DNA from: Chromera velia
Lineage: Eukaryota; Sar; Chromeraceae
Assembly (NCBI GenBank): GCA_018398765.1
Contig: JAHBMJ010000332.1
Span: 78,477 to 142,476 of the forward strand
Length of the DNA: 64,000 bases
Reading direction: 5' to 3'
The notes under the pieces: model-generated
Told to the model about the DNA's origin: nothing
The model's database searches: none
What the model saw: the letters and a program-made list of their open reading frames with translations, nothing else
Made by a program: the position numbers and the translations under genes
Part shown: positions 54,608 to 64,000 of the stretch, one piece after another
Layout: each line of letters begins with the position of its first letter
Numbering within the stretch: position 1 is the first letter of the stretch

Positions 54608-57600
54608 GTTACATTGTGAGGTTGTAGGCATTGTCAGAGCTGCACATAGTGTGCGCATGTCGAGCGTATCGTGCATATGTATGTGCATGCATGCATTGTA
54701 TTAATTGGTTCGTATGCAAGTCAATTCAGAAGTACAGTCTTGCCTGTGTGTAAGACTAAAGAGAAGTACAAACAATGCATGTCCGACTCTCAGATCTTAT
54801 AGCCCCGTACGTTAGCAGCGCCATAATTCTACATGGTAGCAGAGTAGGTCGGTCAGGGACCAATCTGTTCTGTTCATGATCAGAGACGAATCTCTGTATC
54901 GTTGAACGGCAGACGGCAGACATTCTTTCACACCAGACGACGATCTTCTCTGGGTGCACTGAGTCTGTTTGCTTTTCAGAGTTCTTGTAGGTCTTTTTCT
55001 TGTTGTTGCGATGATGTTGAGGCCACATAGAGAAGTGGGCCCGATTTTCTGTGCAATTACGTTCCTCATGAAGAGTGTAGAAGAACTGAAGAACGTCTCC
55101 GTTGCGACCCTAGATGACCGATACGAGTCTGTTTGTCTTTTTCTATCCGGAGTCGCTGAAGAAATGCAGCGATGGTTGCCCTCGGGGTCTTTGGGCAAGA
55201 AGAAATGCAGAGCGAGGAAGGGTTGCAAGCAATCGAAGGACATCATTCAGGAGGGTCGAGACGAAGAGCCGGAAAAGAAGAAGAAGACGCGTCGTAGTTT
55301 ACGTTTTTCGAAGACCCAATGGAATGAGAAGGCCCTCGGACAGACACACAGCAAGAGAGATAGGAGGAAATCGAATGACGACCAGACTGCCTCCCCAGTG
55401 AAGCAGAAGGAAGCAGATAGGTTCAAGGCGCACAGACTTTAAATTTACATACTTCGCATACGCCCACAGACGACTGGGGACCCCAACGCCCTCAGAGTGA
55501 TGTTGTGATGAGTGAACCCCAAACAGCAGCAAAGAGCTTTACAGTGACACCAGGTTTCCAGGGAAGTGACTAAGGAGGAGAGACCCTATTCGTTCAAACT
55601 GCAGGGACAACATTTGATTTTCAAGGGTACAGCAAATTGAATGCAAGAGAATCTGAATTCGATGCAGTATTGCCGGTAGGTCTTTCTGGACATGAGGATG
55701 CAGACATGGGAAGTGGAAACAGTCAGTAGGAGATCAGTCAGAAAGCAGCATCCCTTTTCCCAGAGTCAGCGCCGTTTATTGCCAGAGAAACTGAAGTTGC
55801 CCCCATGAGGATTGGGAGAATAGAATTGACCCAAAACACAGGAAAGGCAGAGAGAAAGAGAGAGAAGCAGAGAGCAAAGAGAGGGGCAAAACAAATGGAA
55901 AGACATGCAGCGCTGCTAAACACGATCCGCTCAGCTCGCGCTCAAGATCATGAGATGCCTCCCGGTGGAGTTCCATATAGAGAGGGATTCAGTGCACAGA
56001 CACCAGAAGTAGGGAGACGAGTTAGGCCTGTCTGCACTGGAATTCGATCAGGCCTGATGGAAAGAGAAAGAGTGCAACTGGTATTCGAATGCCAAGAGTG
56101 AGAACGTACTGCTGCCTTAAACATGATAAGGCAGAACATGATGAGGCAACAGCGTTCAGGTGTGACCGAATGGAAGGGATACAGCCGACAGTCTTGAGAT
56201 CGGATTGAGGAGACGGTATTTACCCCGCTGTAACAGTCCCGTTTGCGTGTTCGATCATCTGTTCCATGCATGGAGCCCATTTGTTTTTTTTTCAGCTGCG
56301 TCTGCCTTTGACTTCATCTGCATGGCCATGTGGACACGGCCTGGAGGAGACAGGGCATGTGTGTAGGTAGGAAAGAGGCAGTGCATCTTTGCCCTTCCAC
56401 CTGAGCAGAAGTGAAATGCAGGATGGACAAGAAAAAGAGAGATGAGAGCATATGAGAGAGGAATCGAAAGATACAAGAAGAAAAGAAGAGAGAATGTTCC
56501 AAATCGCCGGGCAAAAGCTTCAAACATCATCAAACGTCCCGAACCCGGTTCTGACAATGCTCTGTAGAGACATGCACATCAAGCCTGATCGCTCTCATCT
56601 TGTGAAATAAACCTTGCAACCCCTGTTTGAGTTTAACAGCTGAGTACATCCATATGAAAGTGTTAGGACGACACTCTGGGGGAGGTAACACGTTACATTG
56701 TGAGGTTGTAGGTAGTTGTAGGCATTGTCAGAGCTGCACGTAGTGCGCGCATGTCAAGCGTATGGCGTATATGTATATGCATGCATGTATTGTATTAATT
56801 GGTTCGCATGCAAGTCAATTCAGAAGTACAGACTGTACAGTCTTGCCTGTGTATAATGGAGATTCTAAGAAATTGAAAGTCTCTTCCAACAGCTGAGATC
56901 CTATGTTGTCTGTGCACAAATGTGTCGGTAGGAGCACACGGTCAATCTATCATAATCCAGTACAATCCAACAGGCTGCTGTTTGATTCAATTGAAATTTA
57001 TCGAATACATGCTAATTATACGACATACAAAAAACGCATGCATGCGAAAAACCATCGGAGACTGACGCTTCGTATATACGCCGAGCTAAAAATCAGCATA
57101 CCAATTAATCGCAGTATTACGTCGATCCTTGCAAGCCGATGGATAGTCTGTAGGCATGATTAGAGAACACACGTAGTGTCCCGTGCGCGACGCCCTTCCG
57201 TATCCATACCGCTATCTTTTGTCTATCGCTGACGGTTCTCAGGTGCACTTGCGGAAGCAAACGACAACAAAAGGCCGTAACGTTGAAAATCAGTCATATG
57301 TAGATTATTTTAGAATAAAACAAAGAAAGGACAAACGCGCCTTCCAAAGAGAACGAAGACCATCATCACCAGTCCGACGGACTGTAGACATGAACAAATC
57401 AAGCAAAAACAAAACAGGCCATCTCAAAATATACAACTCCAAAAACAGAAAAGTAAGTTCGTCAACCAGGACAACCGCAGGTGCATTACAAGAAAGAAGT
57501 GTCCGGATAAGATGAGAGGATATTAGGTGTGTAAGACTAAAAAGAAATACAAACAATGCATGTCCAACTCTCAGATCTTATAGCCCCGTACAGTAGCAGC

Positions 57601-57612
57601 GCTATAACTCTA
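54608..57612 (+). mobile_element. LTR retrotransposon fossil nested in the outer one
   Basis: A repeat of about 226 bp starting GTTACATTGTGAGG occurs at 54608-54833 and, split by an insertion, at 56692-56853 plus 57527-57612. The left copy ends TTCTACA and is followed at once by TGGTAGCAGAG, the primer-binding site expected for initiator tRNA-Met, as in copia elements. TGGGGGAGG just before the right copy is the polypurine tract. The internal region is only 1.86 kb with no recognisable polymerase, so it is a short non-autonomous derivative. Confidence 0.75.
56854..57526. mobile_element. Insertion of about 670 bp inside the right LTR of the nested element
   Basis: Interrupts the repeat at TGTGTA, which is present on both sides, giving a 5 or 6-bp candidate target duplication. 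Starts TAATGGAGATTCTAAG. Its kind is not recognised; a solo LTR is one possibility. Confidence 0.55.
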
Positions 57613-59244
57613 TGGTATGCATGTCTGGCGTTGACTTTGCTGTTTGCTGCGTGCGTATCTGCATATGACTGACTGTCCACATTTGGTCTGACTCTGTCAG
57701 TTGGTGTGTGCACTTATTCACGGTGGTTGGCACCTTTGTGCAATAATCCTCTTATCTTGAAATGATGCGAAAGGTATGGGCACTTAGCAGGAGGCTGAGT
57801 GTACCACGGCCCTACGACCACTCCATCCATTGTGTACACATACACATGAAGTCGTCGGAACTTCCCTCCAAAAGAGCAAAGCTGAGAGAGTTCTTTCTAC
57901 TGCAAAGTGATACGCTGTCGGAAGCCGAAAAGACTTGCACTTTCTATCTTGATGTTGAGCCAGGAGGCATTGGATGTATTTGATACCCCTGAGGGAACGG
58001 CAGGCCTGAAGTACGAAAAGTCAAGTGTGTGACTGCTACCACGTGGCTGGGTTGCCTTGTAATGGGTTGATATGTCCCGGTTGTACCGTTCCTCTCGACT
58101 GACAGTGACAGTAAAAAGGTGGAAGGATTTGAAGCTAGTGATGGCTGCTCATGAAGCAAACGATCAAACAATCAGAGCAATACACCTCGAGGAGTGAGGT
58201 CGTGACAGAGTGTTCTAAAGTCACTTGGTTTGGTATGGTAGCTTAGTAAGAACGAGGATGGCCAATACACAAATAAGCTTTCAGGAAGCCATGAGTGGAG
58301 CAGTGTGTAGCTGCACCCTTTTCTTTTCTCTACATCCCTTTGCAGCTGTTAACAATTCGTTAACGCCGAGTTAGACGCATACATATGGGCATCATGCTCC
58401 TGGACTAGCTGGTGCTAGAGACCCACAACTCTGATCGAGTCTTCCGGTCAACGACATACACAGGCGCTGGAGAGGTGCTTTTATTGGTGCCACCAGTATT
58501 TGCATTGGGCGCCTATCTCTGGGTGATCTTGGACTTGCGAGCACGTCTCACACATCCTGACGTTTTGAGATCGTTCTGAGTGTACGTATAGAGGTGATTT
58601 GCGTGGCCCCCCGGAGATTTTGGACACGGATGCTATCGAGATGAAGTTCTTGAAGCTTTAACGACATCTATGGCGACTTGGATGAGATCTACTTCGGGCA
58701 TTGAAGCGCATCCTCGACCCATTCTTTCATTTATCGCGAGGACGCGATTTCTCTGTCCGTGGCCGGGGGGGATCTGTGGAGTCCTACCCTGTGGTGCCGC
58801 CCTTTGAGCCTTCGCATGCGCCGTACGTGACTGAGAGAGCCCGCGTGCCGACGCCACATGCCACCGCCGCGCTTTGCTTCGTACGTGTCGCACGCATCGA
58901 TCAAAGTTGTCGGAGTCGAGTCTGACCTTCGCATTCAAACAACATGCCAGTTGAGCAACGGATAGTATTGTTCGAGTCTGATGTCTGTTTGTTACAGATC
59001 AAAAGAGCTCTAGAGTCTGAGAGAGAGGAATGAGCAGAAACCGTGTATGATAGAATAAATCCAGCCGATTGGAATACCAGATCGCGCTAGAACTTAAACT
59101 GATGTAGGGATAAACCTTCTGTAAACTGTTGCTTGACTGAGTGTTGCTCACGTTCCTTCTTTAGATCTTCCTAAGGTTCTTATCCTCGCTTTATTTTCTG
59201 TCTGGACGCCATAAGGCTGCCGGACAGGAGGGACAAAGCAATAT

Positions 59245-59746
59245 AAAATGAATATCTTCATATTTTTAGTATGATTCTAGTTCATATATTATATATTCAG
59301 CTAAATACTTAAGGTTACTTATGCATGATATGATCAGTCAAATACTTAAACATATTACTCTAGATATTACTGGCAGTAGTGTAATTTATTACTGTATATA
59401 ACTGTATACACATATTTTTTTTTCCACCATTACATGGCCCAGTAAGAAATTCATTGTACCCAAGTAGGTTAGACAGTCACGATCCAAATTTAAGATTTAT
59501 TCACATCATTTACTTTTTTTTTCTTTAGCCGGCCTAAATTAGCCAACTTTACGCTTGAACGCTTAGAAAAAATATGTTTAAATGTGTTTAATAACTGTGA
59601 TTCTAGCTCTATAGTCTGCATGTCAGTGCATTTTTCTAAAGTATAAACCAAACATATCAATTAGCATATCAATCGATTATAAAGAAATTTATAATAAAAA
59701 ACTTTAGTATTCTATTGTAATCTACAGCAAGACTCACTTACAGCTA
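59245..59746. other. AT-rich spacer
   Basis: No gene. CTTTAGCCGGCC at 59523-59534 resembles the end of the MITE that follows, so an older related fragment may lie here. Confidence 0.4.
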
Positions 59747-59996
59747 GGCGTCGGCTAAAGAAAAAAAAAAAAAAAACAAAAGTAAGCGATCAGAGGAGAT
59801 CTTTTTTTTTTTCTTTCTTTTTTTACTTTTTTCCTCTGATGAGTCTGATTAACTTGAATGCTTAAAAACAGTTGTGTAACACATAAACAACACTTGTGCA
59901 ACACTTGAACAACAGTTGCCTGACTGAAAAAGAAAAAAAAAGAAAAAAAGTAAAGAGTTTTGGGGAATCTTTTTTTTTTTTTCTTTAGCCGACACC
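59747..59996. mobile_element. Stowaway/mariner-like MITE, 250 bp
   Basis: TIRs read GGCGTCGGCTAAAGAAAAAA and, at the other end on the opposite strand, GGTGTCGGCTAAAGAAAAAA. TA dinucleotides flank both ends (59745-59746 and 59997-59998), as for Tc1/mariner relatives. Inside each arm is a long A or T tract. No coding capacity. Confidence 0.85.
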
Positions 59997-59998
59997 TA

Positions 59999-61335
59999 GA
60001 CTTACAGTAACCTAGACACTAACTACATATGGGCTAATATGATTCATGCTAGGATCCTACTAGTAAGCTAGGAATCCTAGGATCATGCAATGATGACTAC
60101 ATCATAATCATGATGATAATGATATACGGAAATATATAAACACTTGTATAAGCAACTTGCAACTTACTGTAAATTCTTTCTAGTTGTTTAATTTCTCTTT
60201 CTACAGACCCTGCCTGTTTGATTCTACTCTATATCACGTGTTTCTTTGAGCCATGATGCTGGCCATGATGATAGCATGATCCACGTTGGTATCCAACCTC
60301 CCCCCAAAGTGTGGCTGTCTTGCAACCGCGATTAAGAAAAAACGATCAGCCTTTGACAGCTGAATGTCTTGCTGAATACGGCTGAATATTGAATTTTGAT
60401 CGATGTGTTGTCAGGAGGTCGAGTAAAGGGGGGACGTCCACCACGAAAGAAGAGAGGACGGGAGTGAGAAATGGTAAGAAGCTCGCAACACTCAAACCAA
60501 CGCGAGTGAAAGAAATCAATAAAATCATTTAAAGCGAAAGATGTATGGAAATCACTTCACTTGATTCAAGATTAAAGATCATGCATGCATGTAGTGTTCA
60601 TAACATCGACATATGAAGAAACAGACGATGTTCACAAAGACATGTGAGGTGTCGACCGACACCGCATGCATGCATACAAGTACAAGGTGGGTAGGGCAAT
60701 CAACCCAAGATAGAGATGAGACAGAAACCCTTGCTGAAGGAAGCCTTTGGACGCTGACTCGGAATGGAGACGTGCTTCGCATCTCCACAAAAAAGGGGAC
60801 CACCCTTTGCCCACCCCATAGATTGACAGGCCAACTTGAAGCCCTCATGCAAGAAGGGACCGGTTTCAATCTTTCCAGTCAATTGATGGATGGGCCAGGA
60901 TGGCTTCAAGTTGATTGATGAATCGATTTGGCAAGTCATATATTTGAAGAGAAGAAAGGAAGGGAGGGACGATGAAACAAAAGAAGAGAAACACAGAGAA
61001 ACATTAAGTTAAATCAAGATTTGTACAAACGACCTTTCATTAGAGGCCGCGCGCATGCAAGTCAGATCGAAGTCATTAAAAGACAAATGAAGAGAGTCAT
61101 ACAGATGGCTGAAATTCTAAATCTTTTTCCCTCGCCCCTATGGAGTCCCTCTCCCACTTTCCTCATTGCATGCAGTCATTCATGATACCATTGCCGTACC
61201 AATCCCCTCCCAGACCCCCCAGGCCCTCTCCTCGCCCCTCGAAGGCTATCTACCGATGGCATGCCAAAGAGCTAGCTGAGGGGCTTGCCCCAACAGTGTC
61301 TGTCTGATTGCTTTCCAGATTTCACCATGTTTCCT
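59999..61335. other. Spacer without a supported gene
   Basis: AT-rich until about 60350. An ATG-led plus-strand frame at 60613-60918 (101 codons) has unremarkable composition and no family resemblance, so it is not called. The 3' flank of the coiled-coil gene is at the right end. Confidence 0.5.
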
Positions 61336-62989
61336 TCAGTTTTGTTTACTTTTCCTTTCTGTGTCTCTCTCTTCAGTCAAAGTCCTCACCAACAGAGGCG
61401 AAGAAAATCTGAAAAATGAGAGGAAGAGAAAAAAGGCAGTAACAGGATCGTGAATTGTAGTGTTGACAAAGAAAGAAGCGAAGGATGCGAAGGGAAAACA
61501 AAACTCCTCACTCTCGAGTGCGTCTCTATCTCCCTCAGCCTTTTCCTCATCTTCCTTAACTTCGTCTTCCTCTTCTGTAATGCTTCTTTCATTTCTTTGC
61601 AGCAGCTGTTCCATTACGCTCGTCATTCGAATCATCAGTTCGGTTTCTTCTTCACTCGTCTCTTCGAAGTCTTCCAGTTGAGACAGGGACAGCATAGAGG
61701 AGGAAAGCCTGAGGCTCGAGTACGACGCCCCGCAAGAAACGCGCTCCCCCACTTCCACCAGACGCAGCTCAAGGTCTTTGACCATCTGCGTCGTGCGTGA
61801 AAGGAGGCCATCCAATGGCATGCCGGCAGACTGAGTGCTTTCACCGCTTTGAGACACAGAGAGTGCAAAAGCAGCACCCTTCTCCTCCTCAGTTTCCTTG
61901 ATATCTTCAAGTTGGATTCTCTTCACCGCAATCTCGTCATAGGCCTTCTTCATCTCGGTGCGAAAGATCTTCTCTCGGTCGGTGTCCTTCTCTTCCAGAA
62001 GTTGAAGACGCTCTCTGAGAACTTCGTTCTCACGGGTCAGGGCGATCACTTTGGACTCTGCCCGAGCATCATTATGAGAAACTGTTGGAGGAATACAGAT
62101 GTTTGTATCCATCGATGCAGGAAGAGAGGGGGGCACTTCGGCCTTCACGCTCTCATCCGTCTCGAAGTCCGAAGGCTCAGTCAGGCTAGCAGTCAGGTTG
62201 GCGGAGGAATCCGATGTGTTGTTGTACTGAATGCGGGCGTTGTAGATTTTTCTCAAAAAGTCGTACCGCTCCTTCATCTCTTCCTCGGACTTGCGGGCCT
62301 CTGTCAGTTCTTCCTCCTTTTTGGTGGCCTCGTCTTGGAAGTGCTTGACCTGGGCGCAGAGACCAACGATGAGCGTGCGCTGTTCCTCGATCTTCACCAT
62401 CATCTCTGCGTTCGTTTTCTCCAGCAAGAGAATCTCCTCGTCGCTCCTGCTCTGGCGCTGCTGCTGCAGCTCGACCTGTCTTGGGGAGAAAGGTCGGCTC
62501 ACACTCGAGGAGGAGGCGGTGGATGCGGTCGACAGTCGCCGGGTGTCATGCCGAGACGCCTTCTTCGGAACGGAATCGGATTCCAGGTTTGTCTGGCTGT
62601 CATTCCGTGTCGTAGTTGACAAGCTAGAGGAGGACATGGGACCTACCGACGTCACTGGAGACGCTGCAAACAAGAAATAGGATGCACAATGCATTGATAG
62701 CTAGATTGATACACACAAATTGAGAAGCAGAGGATTAACAAAGTAACAGTTCACGTTTCAGTCTCAATACAACGCTGACTGTTGCGCAACTGTTGCGCAA
62801 AGAGGCACATTCAAGTTCCTTCCAAACAAACGAACGCAGAAAACTAAATAAAACTAAACGTCTACTGACCCCCAACTTTTCTCCGTTGTGCCGCCGTAAG
62901 AGGCTGAGGTCCCGAAGACGTTGGCATCCTTCACAAGATAGAGGCACGTCTGGAGGAATCGCGCTGTCGAGGCTGTCAGATTCAGTCAC
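61336..62989 (-). CDS. Coiled-coil protein
   Basis: The main exon is open from 62694 to a TGA at 61336. It reads as a Ser/Thr-rich head (MSSSSLSTTTRNDSQ), then long heptad-type helices: EEILLLEKTNAEMMVKIEEQ, KKEEELTEARKSEEEMKER and VIALTRENEVLRERLQLLEE, an acidic stretch near the C-terminus (EEEDEVKEDEEKAEGD), and a hydrophobic end. An upstream exon at 62872-62989 contains CEGCQRLRDLSLLRRHNGEK and ends at GTCAGT, but its phase does not fit the acceptor near 62666, so either an exon edge is wrong or translation starts at 62694 or at 62637. A 3' intron may remove part of the hydrophobic end. A cytoskeletal or scaffold role is plausible; no specific family is recognised. Confidence 0.7.
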
Positions 62990-63467
62990 TTGAAGAACAC
63001 ACGGACACGGATAGAGATGCAGGCTTGAAAGAGACCGACAGCGAAAAAGACACGTTAGAACGAGAAGGGAAAGATCAGAGATAAGGGAATATGTGAAGTA
63101 GATGGTTGCGTCTGTACAGCAGCGCGTTTGCGGTCGACTGGCTGTTCATGAGAGCAGATCGAGCAAACTTTTCGGAGACGCGTACGTGTTCGTATATATA
63201 TACGTGTCGAATTGGCAATTAACCGAAGAATCGGCTAATTTGCATGAGCCGTAAGTGCCCCGCAGCCCCGAGCTCCCTCCCGCGGCCCTCTTCGCTTTAC
63301 GGGACCACTTTCTCCGAAAGACTCTGCGAAAGACGACTGCATGCATGTGTTGCTTGCAACATGCACTGTGAAACACTGCATGTGCAATTAACAAATCTTC
63401 AACGTCATCTGTTGTCAAATCAACAATCTACTCCGATGTCTCACTCTGACTCTCTTTTCACTTCCAA
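62990..63467. other. Region upstream of the coiled-coil gene and of the right-edge pseudogene
   Basis: Includes a TATATATATA stretch at 63194-63203 that might act as a TATA element for the rightward sequence. No gene recognised. Confidence 0.4.
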
Positions 63468-64000
63468 GATGTCAACTAAATCAGCTATTGCAACTCTGTC
63501 CTTCACTCTTGCAGCTTGGCTTGCAGATGCCAAGCCTCTGCTAAGCCGCCAACAGAAATATATACCCTCCTGCTGAAATTGATGCGCAGTCGCCAACTAT
63601 CGTGGCACCCACTCAAAACCACACTGACACTGCCCACCTGGCTCCAGCTGTGGACTCTGCTTCCCCCTCTCCCAGCTACTTGAACTTTGACACCGTGGAC
63701 CAGTGCGAAGGCTGGCTCAGAACAGCACATTGAAGAGTTTTGCCGCTTCTTCGAGAACAAAGGCAAAGTGTGGGCCGACAGAACTGAGTGCCGCTTTGAC
63801 GTCGGCTTCTACACTTTTGAGAATCACACACCATACGCTATGAAATTTGCGTCACACAACATCCCCCAGGGCTATCTCTGGGTGTACGACAACGGTTACC
63901 CTAAGCAGGTCAACAAGCATGAGTCGCCTAGATGAGTCGCACGATACCCTTGCTGGATGGTTCCGAGAAATTCCTCCTGCAAAGGACGGCAAGCCCGGAA
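63468..64000 (+). pseudogene. Decayed gene for a secreted protein, cut by the window edge
   Basis: Opens with ATG and a clear signal peptide (STKSAIATLSFTLAAWLADA). Protein-like sequence then continues in changing frames: a Pro/Thr/Asn segment ending PSPSYLNFDTVDQCEGW, then HIEEFCRFFENKGKVWADR and FDVGFYTFENHTPYAMKFAS, then DESHDTLAGWFREIPP at the edge. About three frame changes are needed to read it through, too closely spaced for normal introns, so it is probably a dead copy, or a stretch of poor sequence. The family is not recognised. Confidence 0.6.

Larger units (their letters stand above)
53689..59240 (+). mobile_element. LTR retrotransposon fossil (outer element)
   Basis: Long terminal repeats at 53689-54160 and 58775-59240 start TGTG and end AAAGCA, with ATAT on both outer flanks (a 4-bp candidate target duplication). 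A purine tract (GGCCGGGGGGGA) precedes the right LTR. The LTRs are about 93-94% alike by eye, so the insertion is old but not ancient. The internal part is mostly occupied by a second LTR element. No gag or pol domain was recognised in what remains, and the element looks broken or non-autonomous from the start. Confidence 0.8.

Noticed and set aside
54969-55442. Host gene in the 157-codon frame inside the nested LTR element
   Set aside because: It lies wholly in the element's internal region and shows no recognisable domain; treated as part of the fossil.
53500-64000. tRNA or other structural RNA genes
   Set aside because: No cloverleaf with matching arms and no internal promoter boxes could be found by eye here or elsewhere in the window.

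Overview
The window is eukaryotic nuclear DNA. Genes are split by many GT-AG introns, the introns are packed with tetranucleotide and dinucleotide microsatellites, and there are LINE, hAT-like, MITE and LTR remnants. No operons, ribosome binding sites or CRISPR arrays were seen. GC-rich genes alternate with AT-rich transposon-filled stretches. The style (very short exons, CTGT-rich introns, secretory-pathway and signalling proteins) suggests a free-living protist, most likely an alveolate alga of the chromerid type such as Chromera; that is an inference from style, not from a marker gene.

Layout. 75-3822 (-): 3' truncated ankyrin-repeat gene running off the left edge. 4163-4406: short MITE. 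4796-12491 (+): 13-exon gene of unknown function. 14090-17230: LINE with a 583-bp non-autonomous DNA element nested in its reverse transcriptase region. 17937-21824 (+): complete 7-exon p24/TMED cargo receptor. 22246-23720: two LINE 3' ends in opposite orientation and a 190-bp direct repeat. 23865-24720: microsatellite block. 25114-25479 (-): small intronless ORF. 27391-32064 (+): ubiquitin-conjugating-like (UBC) fold split by a large low-complexity insert and followed by an FG/Gly/Ser-rich tail. 33612-34839: hAT-type element. 35558-38323: 1.4-kb tandem duplication that copied the last exon of the next gene. 37819-43335 (-): complete 11-exon PlsC-type lysophospholipid acyltransferase. 44541-46493 (-): 650-residue disordered protein. 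46665-49062 (-): RING-H2 E3 ligase. 50321-52636 (+): secreted protein with a possible papain-fold motif, then a GNAT acetyltransferase exon ending in an assembly gap. 53689-59240: LTR element with a second LTR element nested inside. 59747-59996: Stowaway-like MITE. 61336-62989 (-): coiled-coil protein. 63468-64000: decayed gene for a secreted protein.

The host genes do not form one pathway. Two belong to the early secretory system and membrane lipid remodelling (p24, acyltransferase) and two to ubiquitin signalling (UBC-like, RING-H2). The most unusual structural signal is a dispersed intronic repeat made of CTGT arrays interleaved with two conserved purine-rich modules, always in the same orientation relative to transcription where the host gene is known. 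Splice predictions were made by eye by matching exon phase and protein continuity; where phases failed to match this is stated.
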